From assembly GCF_004194535.1 (NCBI RefSeq), contig NZ_CP025781.1, positions 2,356,001 through 2,420,000 on the forward strand: a DNA stretch of 64,000 nucleotides, in the 5' to 3' direction. The translations under genes were made by a program, and so were the position numbers. How positions within the stretch are numbered: the first letter of the stretch is position 1; every line of letters starts with the position of its first letter. The stretch comes from Iodobacter fluviatilis (GTDB lineage Bacteria > Pseudomonadota > Gammaproteobacteria > Burkholderiales > Chitinibacteraceae). The notes beneath the pieces are model-generated. The model worked only from the letters and a program-made list of their open reading frames with translations, had not been told where the DNA came from and searched no databases. Below, in pieces: positions 56,738 through 64,000 of this stretch.

Positions 56738-58280
56738 CTAGCGCATTACCTGCTGCCAATCCTGCTCAAAGTAATGTACCAATTTTTGGTTGTTGAGACG
56801 ATTAGCTTCTACCGGCCATGGCTTCATATCGGCTGGGAAGGTGAACATCAGTCTGGTGACTTCTCCATCCAAAAAGCGCATTGGTTCGGTGTATTGGGTG
56901 GGCGGGGTGTAGTGGCCTTTTTTGTCGGCCAGAATAAAGCCCCACTCACCAAAAGACGGCACGTAGGCGTGGTAGGGGTAGGTGTGAAAGCCTGCTTCTT
57001 TTAGCGTGGCATCAATGCACCAGAAGGAGCGAGGGGCAAAATAGGGCGAGGTGGATTGGACCACTAAAAGGCCGTTTTCGCTGAGATGACGCGCCATGAG
57101 GCGATAGATAGGCACCGAATAGAGTTTGCCAAGCCCAAAATTGGATGGGTCGGGAAAATCCACAATGATGGCATCAAATTGCTCGGTATTTTGTTCCAGC
57201 CATTGGCCCGCATCGGCATTAATAATATGCACTTTAGGGTTGATAAACGCGCCTTGGTTTAGTTTGACTAGTGGCTCTGAATGGCTAAATAGATCGGTCA
57301 TTGCGGGGTCTAAATCCACTAAGGTAATCTGCTGGATATTCTTGTGCTTGAGCACTTCTCGAGCCGCTAGCCCATCGCCTCCCCCAGAATCAGCACGCGC
57401 TTGGCCCATGGCAGTTTCTCTAATGTGGGGTGAACCAAGGCCTCGTGATAGCGGTGCTCGTCACGGCTGGAAAACTGCAGATTACCGTTGATATGCAGGC
57501 GTAAATCATCTTTCCATTTGGTGACCACTAAGCGCTGGTAAGGCGTGGTTTGGGCATGAATAATTTCGTCCCCAAACAGGCCGCGCTCAGACCACTGGGT
57601 CAGGCGATCCGCGTAGCAAAAGCCCCCTATCAATAGCACTAGCACGATGGCCGCACGGGTTTGCTTGGCACGGTGCGCTTTAATTTCATGCTGAAAAGTA
57701 TGCGTTGCCCAAAGGGCCACCGCGGCATTGAGTAAGCCAAATAGCAGGGCGGTGCGGGCCATGCCCAGCTTCGGTGCAAGCACTAAGGGGAATAATAAGG
57801 AAACGACCAGCGCTCCTAGATAATCAAAAGTCAGTACTCGACTAACGATTTCGGCAAAGTCTGGCTTATCCTCCCCTTGCCGATTTAATATCCGCATCAC
57901 TAGCGGAATCTCCATCCCTACCAGTACACCAATTAAAAATACCAGCACATAAAGTACGGTGCGAAACGGCGTGCCCATCCAAGCAAATACTAAAAACAGT
58001 AGCGTAGCCGATAGCCCCCAAGTAAGCCTACCAATAACTCAATATCAATAAAGCAGGCGAGGGTATCCTCTTCTTTTACGTACTTAGATAGATGCGATCC
58101 CACCCCCATCGCAAACAAATAGCAGCCTATGATGGAGGAGAATTGTAATATTGAATCGCCCAGCAAATAGCTAGCCAATGCCCCTGCGATTAATTCATAA
58201 GCGAGGCCGCATGAGGCGACGATAAAGACTGATAAAATTAAAATACGCTGCTGTAATGTTTGGCTTGGGATGGGTTTCAT
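56738..58280 (-). pseudogene. Membrane-fused spermidine synthase (aminopropyltransferase), two frameshifts
   Basis: Three overlapping frames make one protein. First: [16 protein letters not shown] with helices to LLVGLLGG. Second: MGTPFRTVLYVLVF, helices, then the catalytic N-lobe DLRLHINGNLQFSSRDEHRYHEALVHP. Third: GGGDGLAAREVLKHKN, LVDLDPAM and VDFPDPSNFGLGKLYS. They join as [11 protein letters not shown] and LILGGGDGLAA if one base is added to the C5 tracts at 58015-58019 and 57381-57385. The repaired length is 514 residues. About seven N-terminal helices precede a decarboxy-AdoMet binding domain. Leads a polyamine and membrane cluster, divergent from DUF350. Confidence 0.85.
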
Positions 58281-58409
58281 TTAGAATGGGCTAACCTTTC
58301 GTAGGTGTTACATTTGCTGATATTGTACTTCATGTGAAAGGCAGGCTGGTTTTAAGTAAAGGGCGAGGCATCAGTGCCCCTACAGATATTATTTTTAAAG
58401 GATGATTAA

Positions 58410-58799
58410 ATGCTGACGGCCTTAATTCATTATCTGATCTATATGCTCAGTGGCCTTGGGCTATTGACGCTATTTGTACTGGTGTATACCAAGGTTACAC
58501 CTTATGACGAATTTGCATTGATTCGCCAGGGATGCTTATCCGCCGCTTTATCTTTGGGCGGCGCGCTGCTAGGGTTTTCGCTAACGCTGGCCGCCAGCGT
58601 GATGCACAACGCTAGCTTTGATATGTTTATTTTCTGGGCCTTTTGCGCGATGGTAGTGCAAATTATTGCGCATCTATTTTTATCTAAACTATTACCGAAT
58701 ATGAATCAGAATTTAATTGAAAACAATGTCGCAATGGGGGCCTTAATGGGCGCTTTATCGTTGGCCATTGGTTTGATTAATGCGGGTTGTTTGTCCTGA
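58410..58799 (+). CDS. DUF350 (YjfL-type) membrane protein
   Basis: 129 residues with four membrane helices (MLTALIHYLIYMLSGLGLL, LGGALLGFSLTLAASVM, MFIFWAFCAMVVQIIAHLFL, VAMGALMGALSLAIGLINAG). DUF350 proteins accompany SPFH, PspA-like, ATP-grasp and polyamine genes in many bacteria; function unknown. AAAGGA 8 bases before the ATG supports the start. It begins the plus-strand half of the polyamine cluster. Confidence 0.88.
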   Translation: MLTALIHYLIYMLSGLGLLTLFVLVYTKVTPYDEFALIRQGCLSAALSLGGALLGFSLTLAASVMHNASFDMFIFWAFCAMVVQIIAHLFLSKLLPNMNQNLIENNVAMGALMGALSLAIGLINAGCLS

Positions 58800-59030
58800 T
58801 CTGCCATGCTCATTGTTAAACCACAGAGAATGGCAGTTTTAAATCGGGGATACTCCACGATTTAAAGCATTGCTTATAAGGTAAGGGCTTGGGTATTTCA
58901 TCATTAGATGAAGCTTTACATTTTTCACAAAATATTTTGCATGATTGCTCTGTGAAACGCTGTGGTTCAAAGTTTTGCAATCGTTATAAAATTACTTATT
59001 TGTTTAATGTGCTAATCCTAGGAGCGCATC

Positions 59031-60065
59031 ATGGGTCTCGGTTCTTTTATTAAGAAGCAGTTTATCGATGTTTTGCAGTGGAATGAAGATCAAGACGGTG
59101 TGCTGGCTTGGCGCTTTCCGATGCAAGATTTTGAAATTCAAAATGGCGGCAGCCTTACTGTGCGCGATTCGCAGCTGGCTTTGTTTGTTAACGAAGGCCA
59201 AATTGCAGATCAATTTGCGCCAGGCTTGCATAAGCTGGTTACACAGAATATGCCTCTGCTGACCAACTTAAAAAACTGGGACAAGCTGTTTGATTCGCCG
59301 TTTAAATCAGACGTGTATTTCTTTAGCACTCGCACTCAGCTAGGCCGTAAATGGGGCACGCCTCAGCCCATTACCATTCGGGATAACGATTTTGGCATGG
59401 TGCGCTTGCGTGCTTTTGGCGTGTTTTCTTACAAATTGGTCGATCCTGTACTGTTTTTTAAGGAAATCAGCGGCACGCGTGAGCAATACACCCGTGATGA
59501 AGTAGAGCTACAACTGCGCAATCTTGTGGTCTCCACCATGAGCAGCGCAATTGGCGGCTCTGGTGTGCCATTTTTAGATATGGCGGGCAATCAGGGCTTG
59601 ATGGGCGAGAAAATCAAAGAAGCCTTAATCCCTGTGTTTGGTAAATACGGTCTTGAGTTAGATAATTTTGCCGTTGAAAACATCTCCCTACCCGAAGAGC
59701 TGCAAAAAGCCATCGATACCCGTATCTCGATGGGCATGATGGGCGATCTGGGTAAATACACCCAGTATCAGGTGGCGCAAAGCATTCCGCTGGCGGCGCA
59801 AAACGAGGGCGGGCTAGCAGGAATCGGTGCGGGCCTTGCTGCGGGCGTTGGTGTTGGGCAGGTGATGGCAGATGCGATGAAAAGCAGTATTAATCCAGCC
59901 GCCGCACCCGTAGTTGCTCCTGCCGTGGCACCTATTGCAGCCTCTGCTGCAGATAATCCTCAGGCCAAGCTGGCATCGTTGAAAGGCTTGCTTGATCAAG
60001 GATTAATATCTCAGGCGGATTACGACACAGCTAAGGCTGAAGTGATTAAAAAACTGGTGGGTTAA
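59031..60065 (+). CDS. SPFH-domain protein with C-terminal SHOCT motif
   Basis: 344 residues. N-terminal SPFH-type fold of the virion-core-like bacterial family: MGLGSFIKKQFIDVLQWNED, GSLTVRDSQLALFVNEGQI, FGMVRLRAFGVFSYKLVDP and GLELDNFAVENISLPEELQ. A flexible Ala/Pro linker follows (about 275-310), then a 30-residue SHOCT-like tail KLASLKGLLDQGLISQADYD. Such proteins oligomerise on membranes. AGGAG precedes the ATG. Part of the polyamine cluster. Confidence 0.88.
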   Translation: MGLGSFIKKQFIDVLQWNEDQDGVLAWRFPMQDFEIQNGGSLTVRDSQLALFVNEGQIADQFAPGLHKLVTQNMPLLTNLKNWDKLFDSPFKSDVYFFSTRTQLGRKWGTPQPITIRDNDFGMVRLRAFGVFSYKLVDPVLFFKEISGTREQYTRDEVELQLRNLVVSTMSSAIGGSGVPFLDMAGNQGLMGEKIKEALIPVFGKYGLELDNFAVENISLPEELQKAIDTRISMGMMGDLGKYTQYQVAQSIPLAAQNEGGLAGIGAGLAAGVGVGQVMADAMKSSINPAAAPVVAPAVAPIAASAADNPQAKLASLKGLLDQGLISQADYDTAKAEVIKKLVG

Positions 60066-60067
60066 AA

Positions 60068-60160
60068 AAACCGTAGCCCCAGAGTGCGGGTAGAACACTG
60101 AGGACATACACAGGGTTTAGTTTTTCTTTGTGAAACTCAGTGTTCTCGGTGGTGCAGGAT
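60068..60160. repeat. Degenerate CACAGAG-type palindrome
   Basis: CCCCAGAGTGCGGGTAG, ACACTGAGGAC and, on the other arm, GTGAAACTCAGTGTTCTCGG, form an imperfect hairpin between the SPFH and DUF4178 genes. A relative of 36683-36786. Confidence 0.5.
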
Positions 60161-60207
60161 TTTAGTTTTAAGTTTGTTGAAATTTTTTTAATCATCAGGT
60201 TCCATTT

Positions 60208-61635
60208 ATGTACACAGCTGCCTGCCCAAGTTGTGGGGCGCCCGTTTCATTTCGTTCTGCCGCATCGGTGATGGCGGTATGCGAGTATTGCCAGAGCACT
60301 TTGCTTAGAAACGCGGATGAGATCAAAGACATCGGCAAAATGTCGAGCGCTTTGGAAGACTATTCGCGGATTCAGATTGGCACCAGCGGGCAATATCAGG
60401 GCCAAGGCTTTAATGTAGTGGGGCGGATTCAGCTGCGTTACGACGCAGGCTTTTGGAACGAGTGGTATCTGTTCTTTGATGACGGCAGTGCGGCTTGGCT
60501 GGCTGACGCTTCTGGCCAATATATGCTGACCAAGAGCTTAGGCGCGGCGGTGGATGCGCCAGCCTTTGCCAATATCCAGCCAGACATGGCGTATTTATAT
60601 GATAAGCGTAGCTATGCTTTTTCTGATGTACGCACGGCGCAGTGCGTGTCTGGTGCGGGGGAGCTGCCATTTACCGTTGGCAAGGGCTATGTGGCCAAGG
60701 TGGTGGATGCTCGGCATGCTGCGCGTTTTATTACACTTGATTACTCGCAGGGCGCACCTGAGCTATTTGTGGGCGAGGCCGTCAATCTTGCTGATTTAAA
60801 GTGTCAGCTATTGCGCAGTGACGATCAAATTACAGAAAGCGCGGGGCGGCTGGCTGGCAAAAACAATGTACTTGATTGCCCAAGCTGCGCTAGCCCGTTG
60901 AAATATATTGCAGGGATGGCGATGCAGCTGGTTTGCCCCGCCTGCCATATGGAAGTGGATTGCGCCGGTGATAAAGCGATTGCTATCGGAAAGGCGAGGC
61001 AGCTAGAGGCGTTTCATAGCACTTTGCAGCTGGGCGACACCGCTACCATTGAGAATAAAAAATGGCTGTTGATCGGTCTGATGCGCTGCAGTGAAGAGGG
61101 CGAGGTAGATGGCGACTGGACCGAATACCTGCTCTATCACGCCAGCCTTGGCTTTATGTGGTTGGTAGAAAGCCAGCAAGGCTGGGATCAGATTGAGGTG
61201 TTAAACCAATGGCCAGAGATGCACAATGCCGCGCAGGCCATGCTCAATGGCAAAAAGTATCGCAAGTTATTCGATTACAACGCCCACGTCACTTATGCTG
61301 CTGGCGCTTTTAACTGGCGGGTGCATGTGGGGGATAAAACCGCGTTCACTGATTACGATCTAAATGGCGTGCGCTTATCTAAAGAGCGTAGCCCTAGTGA
61401 AGTCACGTGGTCTAGGGCCAAGCGAATCAGTAGCGAGCTAGTAGGGCAATGGTTTGCTAAGCCTATCGCGTCTTTTGCCAGCGGAGATGCCAGCCCCAGC
61501 TCAATTAAAAGTTTAGCCATTATGTTTACTGCGCTGTTAATGGTGATTAATTTACCTCTGCTGATATTTAATGGTTTTGGTGGAATTTGGTTATTGTTTT
61601 TTGCCTTGGTTTTGGTTTGGTTACCTGCTCGCTAG
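60208..61635 (+). CDS. Zinc-ribbon DUF4178 membrane protein
   Basis: 475 residues. Two four-cysteine zinc ribbons: Cys6, 9, 25, 28 at the N terminus (CPSCG, CEYC) and Cys224, 227, 243, 246 in the middle (CPSCA, CPAC). Each is followed by a DUF4178 beta domain (about 52-195, with WNEWYLFFDDGSAAWLAD, and about 270-410, with WTEYLLYHASLGFMWLVE). A C-terminal pair of helices (about 430-472) anchors it. The stop codon TAG falls in the CTAG of the adjacent repeat element. Function unknown; DUF4178 recurs in such polyamine/SPFH clusters. Confidence 0.86.
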   Translation: MYTAACPSCGAPVSFRSAASVMAVCEYCQSTLLRNADEIKDIGKMSSALEDYSRIQIGTSGQYQGQGFNVVGRIQLRYDAGFWNEWYLFFDDGSAAWLADASGQYMLTKSLGAAVDAPAFANIQPDMAYLYDKRSYAFSDVRTAQCVSGAGELPFTVGKGYVAKVVDARHAARFITLDYSQGAPELFVGEAVNLADLKCQLLRSDDQITESAGRLAGKNNVLDCPSCASPLKYIAGMAMQLVCPACHMEVDCAGDKAIAIGKARQLEAFHSTLQLGDTATIENKKWLLIGLMRCSEEGEVDGDWTEYLLYHASLGFMWLVESQQGWDQIEVLNQWPEMHNAAQAMLNGKKYRKLFDYNAHVTYAAGAFNWRVHVGDKTAFTDYDLNGVRLSKERSPSEVTWSRAKRISSELVGQWFAKPIASFASGDASPSSIKSLAIMFTALLMVINLPLLIFNGFGGIWLLFFALVLVWLPAR

Positions 61636-61816
61636 GGTCAGTTGACGTTTCATTCGCCATTGTGCTGAGCCGGAAAACGGCCAGGCACAAGGCATGTGAC
61701 GAAGGCAATAACGGGTTATTGTCGAGGAGCATAACTCAGTGAATGGCCATTTTCTCCTTGTTCAGCCCCAAAAATGAGCCAAACGCAGCCGTGAATGAAA
61801 CGTCAACAGACCCTAG
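61632..61816 (+). repeat. 185-bp CTAG-bounded inverted-repeat element
   Basis: CTAGGGTCAGTTGACGTTTC at the left matches GAAACGTCAACAGACCCTAG at the right with one difference, and CTAG is at both ends (61632-61635, 61813-61816). The interior has no ORF. It lies between the DUF4178 gene and the small Ser/Gly-rich gene. Related to 45266-45342 and 23527-23574. Confidence 0.8.
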
Positions 61817-61854
61817 GCCGTGCCTCTATATTTTTAAATATTTGGAGTTGTGAA

Positions 61855-62019
61855 TTGAAACCTAGCTTTTATAAAGCATATTGCCTCGTGATTATCGGCA
61901 TTTGTACGCTCATAAATGTCACCTCTGGTAGCAGTGGCAGTGGCTCTTCATCGAGGGGCTGGACTAGCGGTAGCAGTGGGAGTAGTAATTGGGGCGGCGG
62001 CGGCGGCGGACATAAATGA
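61855..62019 (+). CDS. Small Ser/Gly-rich exported or membrane peptide
   Basis: 54 residues from TTG 61855, with TGGAG 7 bases before it. One hydrophobic segment (YCLVIIGICTLINVTS) then a low-complexity tail made of Gly, Ser, Arg and Trp, ending GGGGGGHK. A longer frame from 61795 is an artefact of the repeat element. The single hydrophobic stretch could be a signal peptide or anchor. Its position between DUF4178 and speD suggests it belongs to the cluster; no family recognised. Confidence 0.65.
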   Translation: MKPSFYKAYCLVIIGICTLINVTSGSSGSGSSSRGWTSGSSGSSNWGGGGGGHK

Positions 62020-62160
62020 GCGTCCCAAAAACACCCGCTGTGGTCACAATATAAGGGACTAGCGTATAAAAATTATCTTTTTACATATTAAATACATGCC
62101 GAATAGGTATTTTAAATCGCACTTTGTCTTGTTTAGAAGTATGGGTTTTTTGAGGTTTTT

Positions 62161-62514
62161 ATGAGTTTAGGACGTCATATTCTTGCTGATTTATCCGGGA
62201 TCGAGCCGGTTCTACTGGCAGATCCAGTCAAAATTGAGCAGATATTAAGAAGCGGCGCAGAGGCGGGTAATGCCACCGTGCTGGCTGGACACTTTCACCA
62301 TTTTGGCCTTGAGTTAGGAGTAACCGGCGTATTACTGTTGATGGAGTCACATTTATCGATTCATACTTGGCCCGAGCATGGCTATGCCGCAGTGGATATC
62401 TTTATGTGCGGTGAGGCTGAGGCCGATGCGGCATTAATTTCTCTGATCGCCGCGCTTTCCCCAGCATGGCAAAAAATCAATAAACATGAGCGCAGCTCGT
62501 CGTCTGTGGTTTAA
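62161..62514 (+). CDS. speD: S-adenosylmethionine decarboxylase proenzyme
   Basis: 117 residues, prokaryotic short type. It cleaves itself between Glu62 and Ser63 (MESHLSIHTWPE) to make a pyruvoyl group and produces decarboxylated AdoMet, the aminopropyl donor for spermidine synthase. GHFHHFG and AVDIFMCGEA with the catalytic Cys are present. Last gene of the polyamine cluster. Confidence 0.95.
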   Translation: MSLGRHILADLSGIEPVLLADPVKIEQILRSGAEAGNATVLAGHFHHFGLELGVTGVLLLMESHLSIHTWPEHGYAAVDIFMCGEAEADAALISLIAALSPAWQKINKHERSSSSVV

Positions 62515-62582
62515 GTTTCCCGTATTGAGCAAATTAGCTTTATAGATAAACAATTTGGGCTGCGCATCAGGCGGAGTGAGGT

Positions 62583-62741
62583 ATGTTCAAATTAAAACTA
62601 ATCTGGCTATGCGGATTATTTAGCGGGCATACGTTTGCTGAAGCGCCATTGCGTATTGCCGTACAAGAGCGAAATACACCTAAGTTTATTTTTTATGGTG
62701 AGTTGCAACGTATTTCTCATTCTTACGAGAATAATTTCTAA
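62583..62741 (+). pseudogene. 5' fragment of a periplasmic solute-binding protein
   Basis: 52 residues with GGAG upstream of the ATG, signal peptide MFKLKLIWLCGLFSGHTFAEA, then LRIAVQERNTPKFIFYGEL, like the first strand of a family 3 amino-acid binder. It stops after NNF. The complete family is about 240-280 residues, so the rest has been lost. A neighbouring frame shows no clear continuation. The fragment may be expressed as a short exported peptide. Confidence 0.65.
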
Positions 62742-62792
62742 GCGTGAGCTCGAGGCGAGTGAGGCGGCTGACACGTTTCTCTTGCGACTGAT

Positions 62793-63848
62793 TCAGATTA
62801 AGTTTTTTTCATACCAAGGCTTACTGCGGTTCACTACTTTGACCACCAAGAGCATGACCGGCACTTCAATCAATACTCCCACCACGGTGGCTAATGCTGC
62901 GCCAGAATGAAAGCCAAATAAACTAATTGCTGCCGCCACTGCCAGCTCAAAAAAGTTAGATGCGCCGATGAGTGCCGATGGGCAGGCGATATTGTGTTTT
63001 TCGCCTAGCGCTCGATTTAGCCAGTAGGCCAGCCCTGAATTAAACAGTACTTGAATCAGGATCGGCACGGCTAATAAGGCGATGACCAGTGGCTGCTCAA
63101 TAATGGCTTTGCCCTGAAAAGCAAACAGTAAAACCAGCGTGGCTAATAGCGCGCTAATCGACCAAGGGCCAATTTTAGTCATGGCTGTATCAAAGGCGGC
63201 GGGGCCTTGTGCCAGTAAAGATTTGCGCAATAGCTGGGCGATCATAACAGGCGCGACGATATACAAAACCACCGAGGTAATGAGCGTGGCCCAAGGCACA
63301 ATAATTGCCGATATACCTAGCAAAAACGCGACTAGTGGCGCAAATGCCACTACCATAATGCTGTCGTTTAAGGCGACTTGGCTTAGCGTAAACAGCGGGT
63401 CGCCATGCGTTAGTTTGCTCCAGACAAATACCATGGCTGTGCATGGCGCGGCGGCCAGCAAGATTAATCCGGCGATATAGCTATCGATTTGCTCAGCGGG
63501 CAGGTAAGGGGCAAACAGCACACGGATAAACAACCACGCTAAAAACGCCATCGAAAAAGGCTTTACCAGCCAGTTTACAAACAGCGTGACTCCAATTCCT
63601 TTGACGTGTTTACGCACCTCGCTCAGTGCCGAAAAATCGACCTTAATCAGCATCGGGATAATCATAATCCAGATCAGCATGCCTACAGGTAGGTTGACGT
63701 TAGAGAGCTCCATTGCGCCAATGGCCTGAAAAATGCTGGGTAAAAATTGCCCCAAAGCAATTCCCGCAATAATGCACAAAAAGACCCAGATCGTAAGATA
63801 GCGCTCAAAAACGCTCATCTCAGTTGTTTTACTGGTGTTTTCTAACAC
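62793..63848 (-). CDS. acr3: ACR3-type arsenite efflux transporter
   Basis: About 351 residues with ten membrane helices. YLTIWVFLCIIAGIALGQFLP at the N terminus, PCTAMVFVWSKLTHGDPLFTLSQVALND with the conserved Cys, and FELAVAAAISLFGFHSGAALATVVGVLIEVPVML. Exports As(OH)3. The start is probably GTG 63848 with AGAAGG upstream, overlapping the arsR stop by seven bases; ATG 63818 is also possible. Confidence 0.93.
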   Translation of the reverse strand: MLENTSKTTEMSVFERYLTIWVFLCIIAGIALGQFLPSIFQAIGAMELSNVNLPVGMLIWIMIIPMLIKVDFSALSEVRKHVKGIGVTLFVNWLVKPFSMAFLAWLFIRVLFAPYLPAEQIDSYIAGLILLAAAPCTAMVFVWSKLTHGDPLFTLSQVALNDSIMVVAFAPLVAFLLGISAIIVPWATLITSVVLYIVAPVMIAQLLRKSLLAQGPAAFDTAMTKIGPWSISALLATLVLLFAFQGKAIIEQPLVIALLAVPILIQVLFNSGLAYWLNRALGEKHNIACPSALIGASNFFELAVAAAISLFGFHSGAALATVVGVLIEVPVMLLVVKVVNRSKPWYEKNLI

Positions 63849-64000
63849 GATACATCCTTCTGGATTGAGCAAGAGACAGACGGATCAAAGCACTGCTCTG
63901 GATGGCCTTCGCAGCATTCTGCGCTTAGAAACGAGATTAGCTCCTGCATCAGGGGCAGGTTTGCTCGATAGCGCATATAGCGCCCTTCCTGCTCCACTGT
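63842..64000 (-). CDS. arsR: ArsR-family repressor, 3' part only
   Basis: The last 52 codons of an ArsR/SmtB repressor, beginning TVEQEGRYMRYRANLPLMQE and ending in a Cys-rich tail (CCEGHPEQC). The N-terminal part including the DNA-binding helix lies beyond the window. Overlaps acr3, so they form an arsenic-resistance operon whose repressor controls it. Confidence 0.9.
   Translation of the reverse strand, partial: TVEQEGRYMRYRANLPLMQELISFLSAECCEGHPEQCFDPSVSCSIQKDVSC

Overview
The window looks like chromosomal DNA from a betaproteobacterium of the order Neisseriales, close to Iodobacter, Chitinibacter or Chromobacterium. Support: a class I PHA synthase; a complete set of neisserial-style housekeeping genes (argS, proA-nadD-rsfS, metK divergent from two LpxL-type acyltransferases, regulatory PTS IIA-HPr-EI, gshA-gshB-apbE, prmC-grxD); rstA-rstB; a PEP-CTERM protein; and a dRS3-like ATTCCC/GGGAAT hairpin. 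The genus is inferred; no rRNA or tRNA gene was found to settle it.

Layout. 1-4.3 kb: phaC (5' end outside the window), a repeat-rich spacer and transketolase. 4.4-17.7 kb: signalling and decay, with a frameshifted GNAT, a CHASE4-GGDEF-EAL protein, a parvulin, a beta-barrel protein, argS, a REC-HD-GYP protein, a sugar ABC transporter cut by an IS5-like remnant, and a CHASE-PAS sensor cut by an in-frame TAA. 17.7-25.5 kb: rsfS-nadD-proA, a secreted trypsin-like protease, a secreted protein with 13 tandem 16-residue repeats, rstAB, a ferredoxin and YidB. 25.5-31.2 kb: four same-strand genes that resemble a lipid-linked glycosylation pathway (DUF2298 membrane protein, GT2, flippase-like protein, FAD oxidoreductase). 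31.4-50 kb: AraC/EamA, the PEP-CTERM protein, metK/lpxL, PTS, glutathione synthesis, DegV, MgtE, a fluoride-type CLC, prmC and grxD. 50-54 kb: a hybrid histidine kinase whose first PAS domain has all the LOV photochemistry residues at canonical spacing, with its response regulator. 54-56.3 kb: GST and a frameshifted aminopeptidase P. 56.7-62.5 kb: a polyamine and membrane cluster (membrane-fused spermidine synthase, DUF350, SPFH-SHOCT, zinc-ribbon DUF4178, a Ser/Gly-rich micropeptide, SpeD). 62.6-64 kb: a truncated binding-protein fragment, then acr3 and the end of arsR.

The two most interesting systems are the putative blue-light LOV two-component pair (50044-54004) and the polyamine/SPFH/DUF4178 cluster (56738-62514). 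The window also carries several families of small non-coding elements. These include two 168-bp CTAG-bounded palindromic elements that are nearly identical and in opposite orientation, and a second CTAG-bounded family.

Five reading frames are broken. Three of the breaks (one in pepP, two in the spermidine synthase) sit in five-base C/G tracts and would each be repaired by one extra base. That pattern fits either homopolymer sequencing error or slipped-strand mutation, so those genes should not be called dead without checking.
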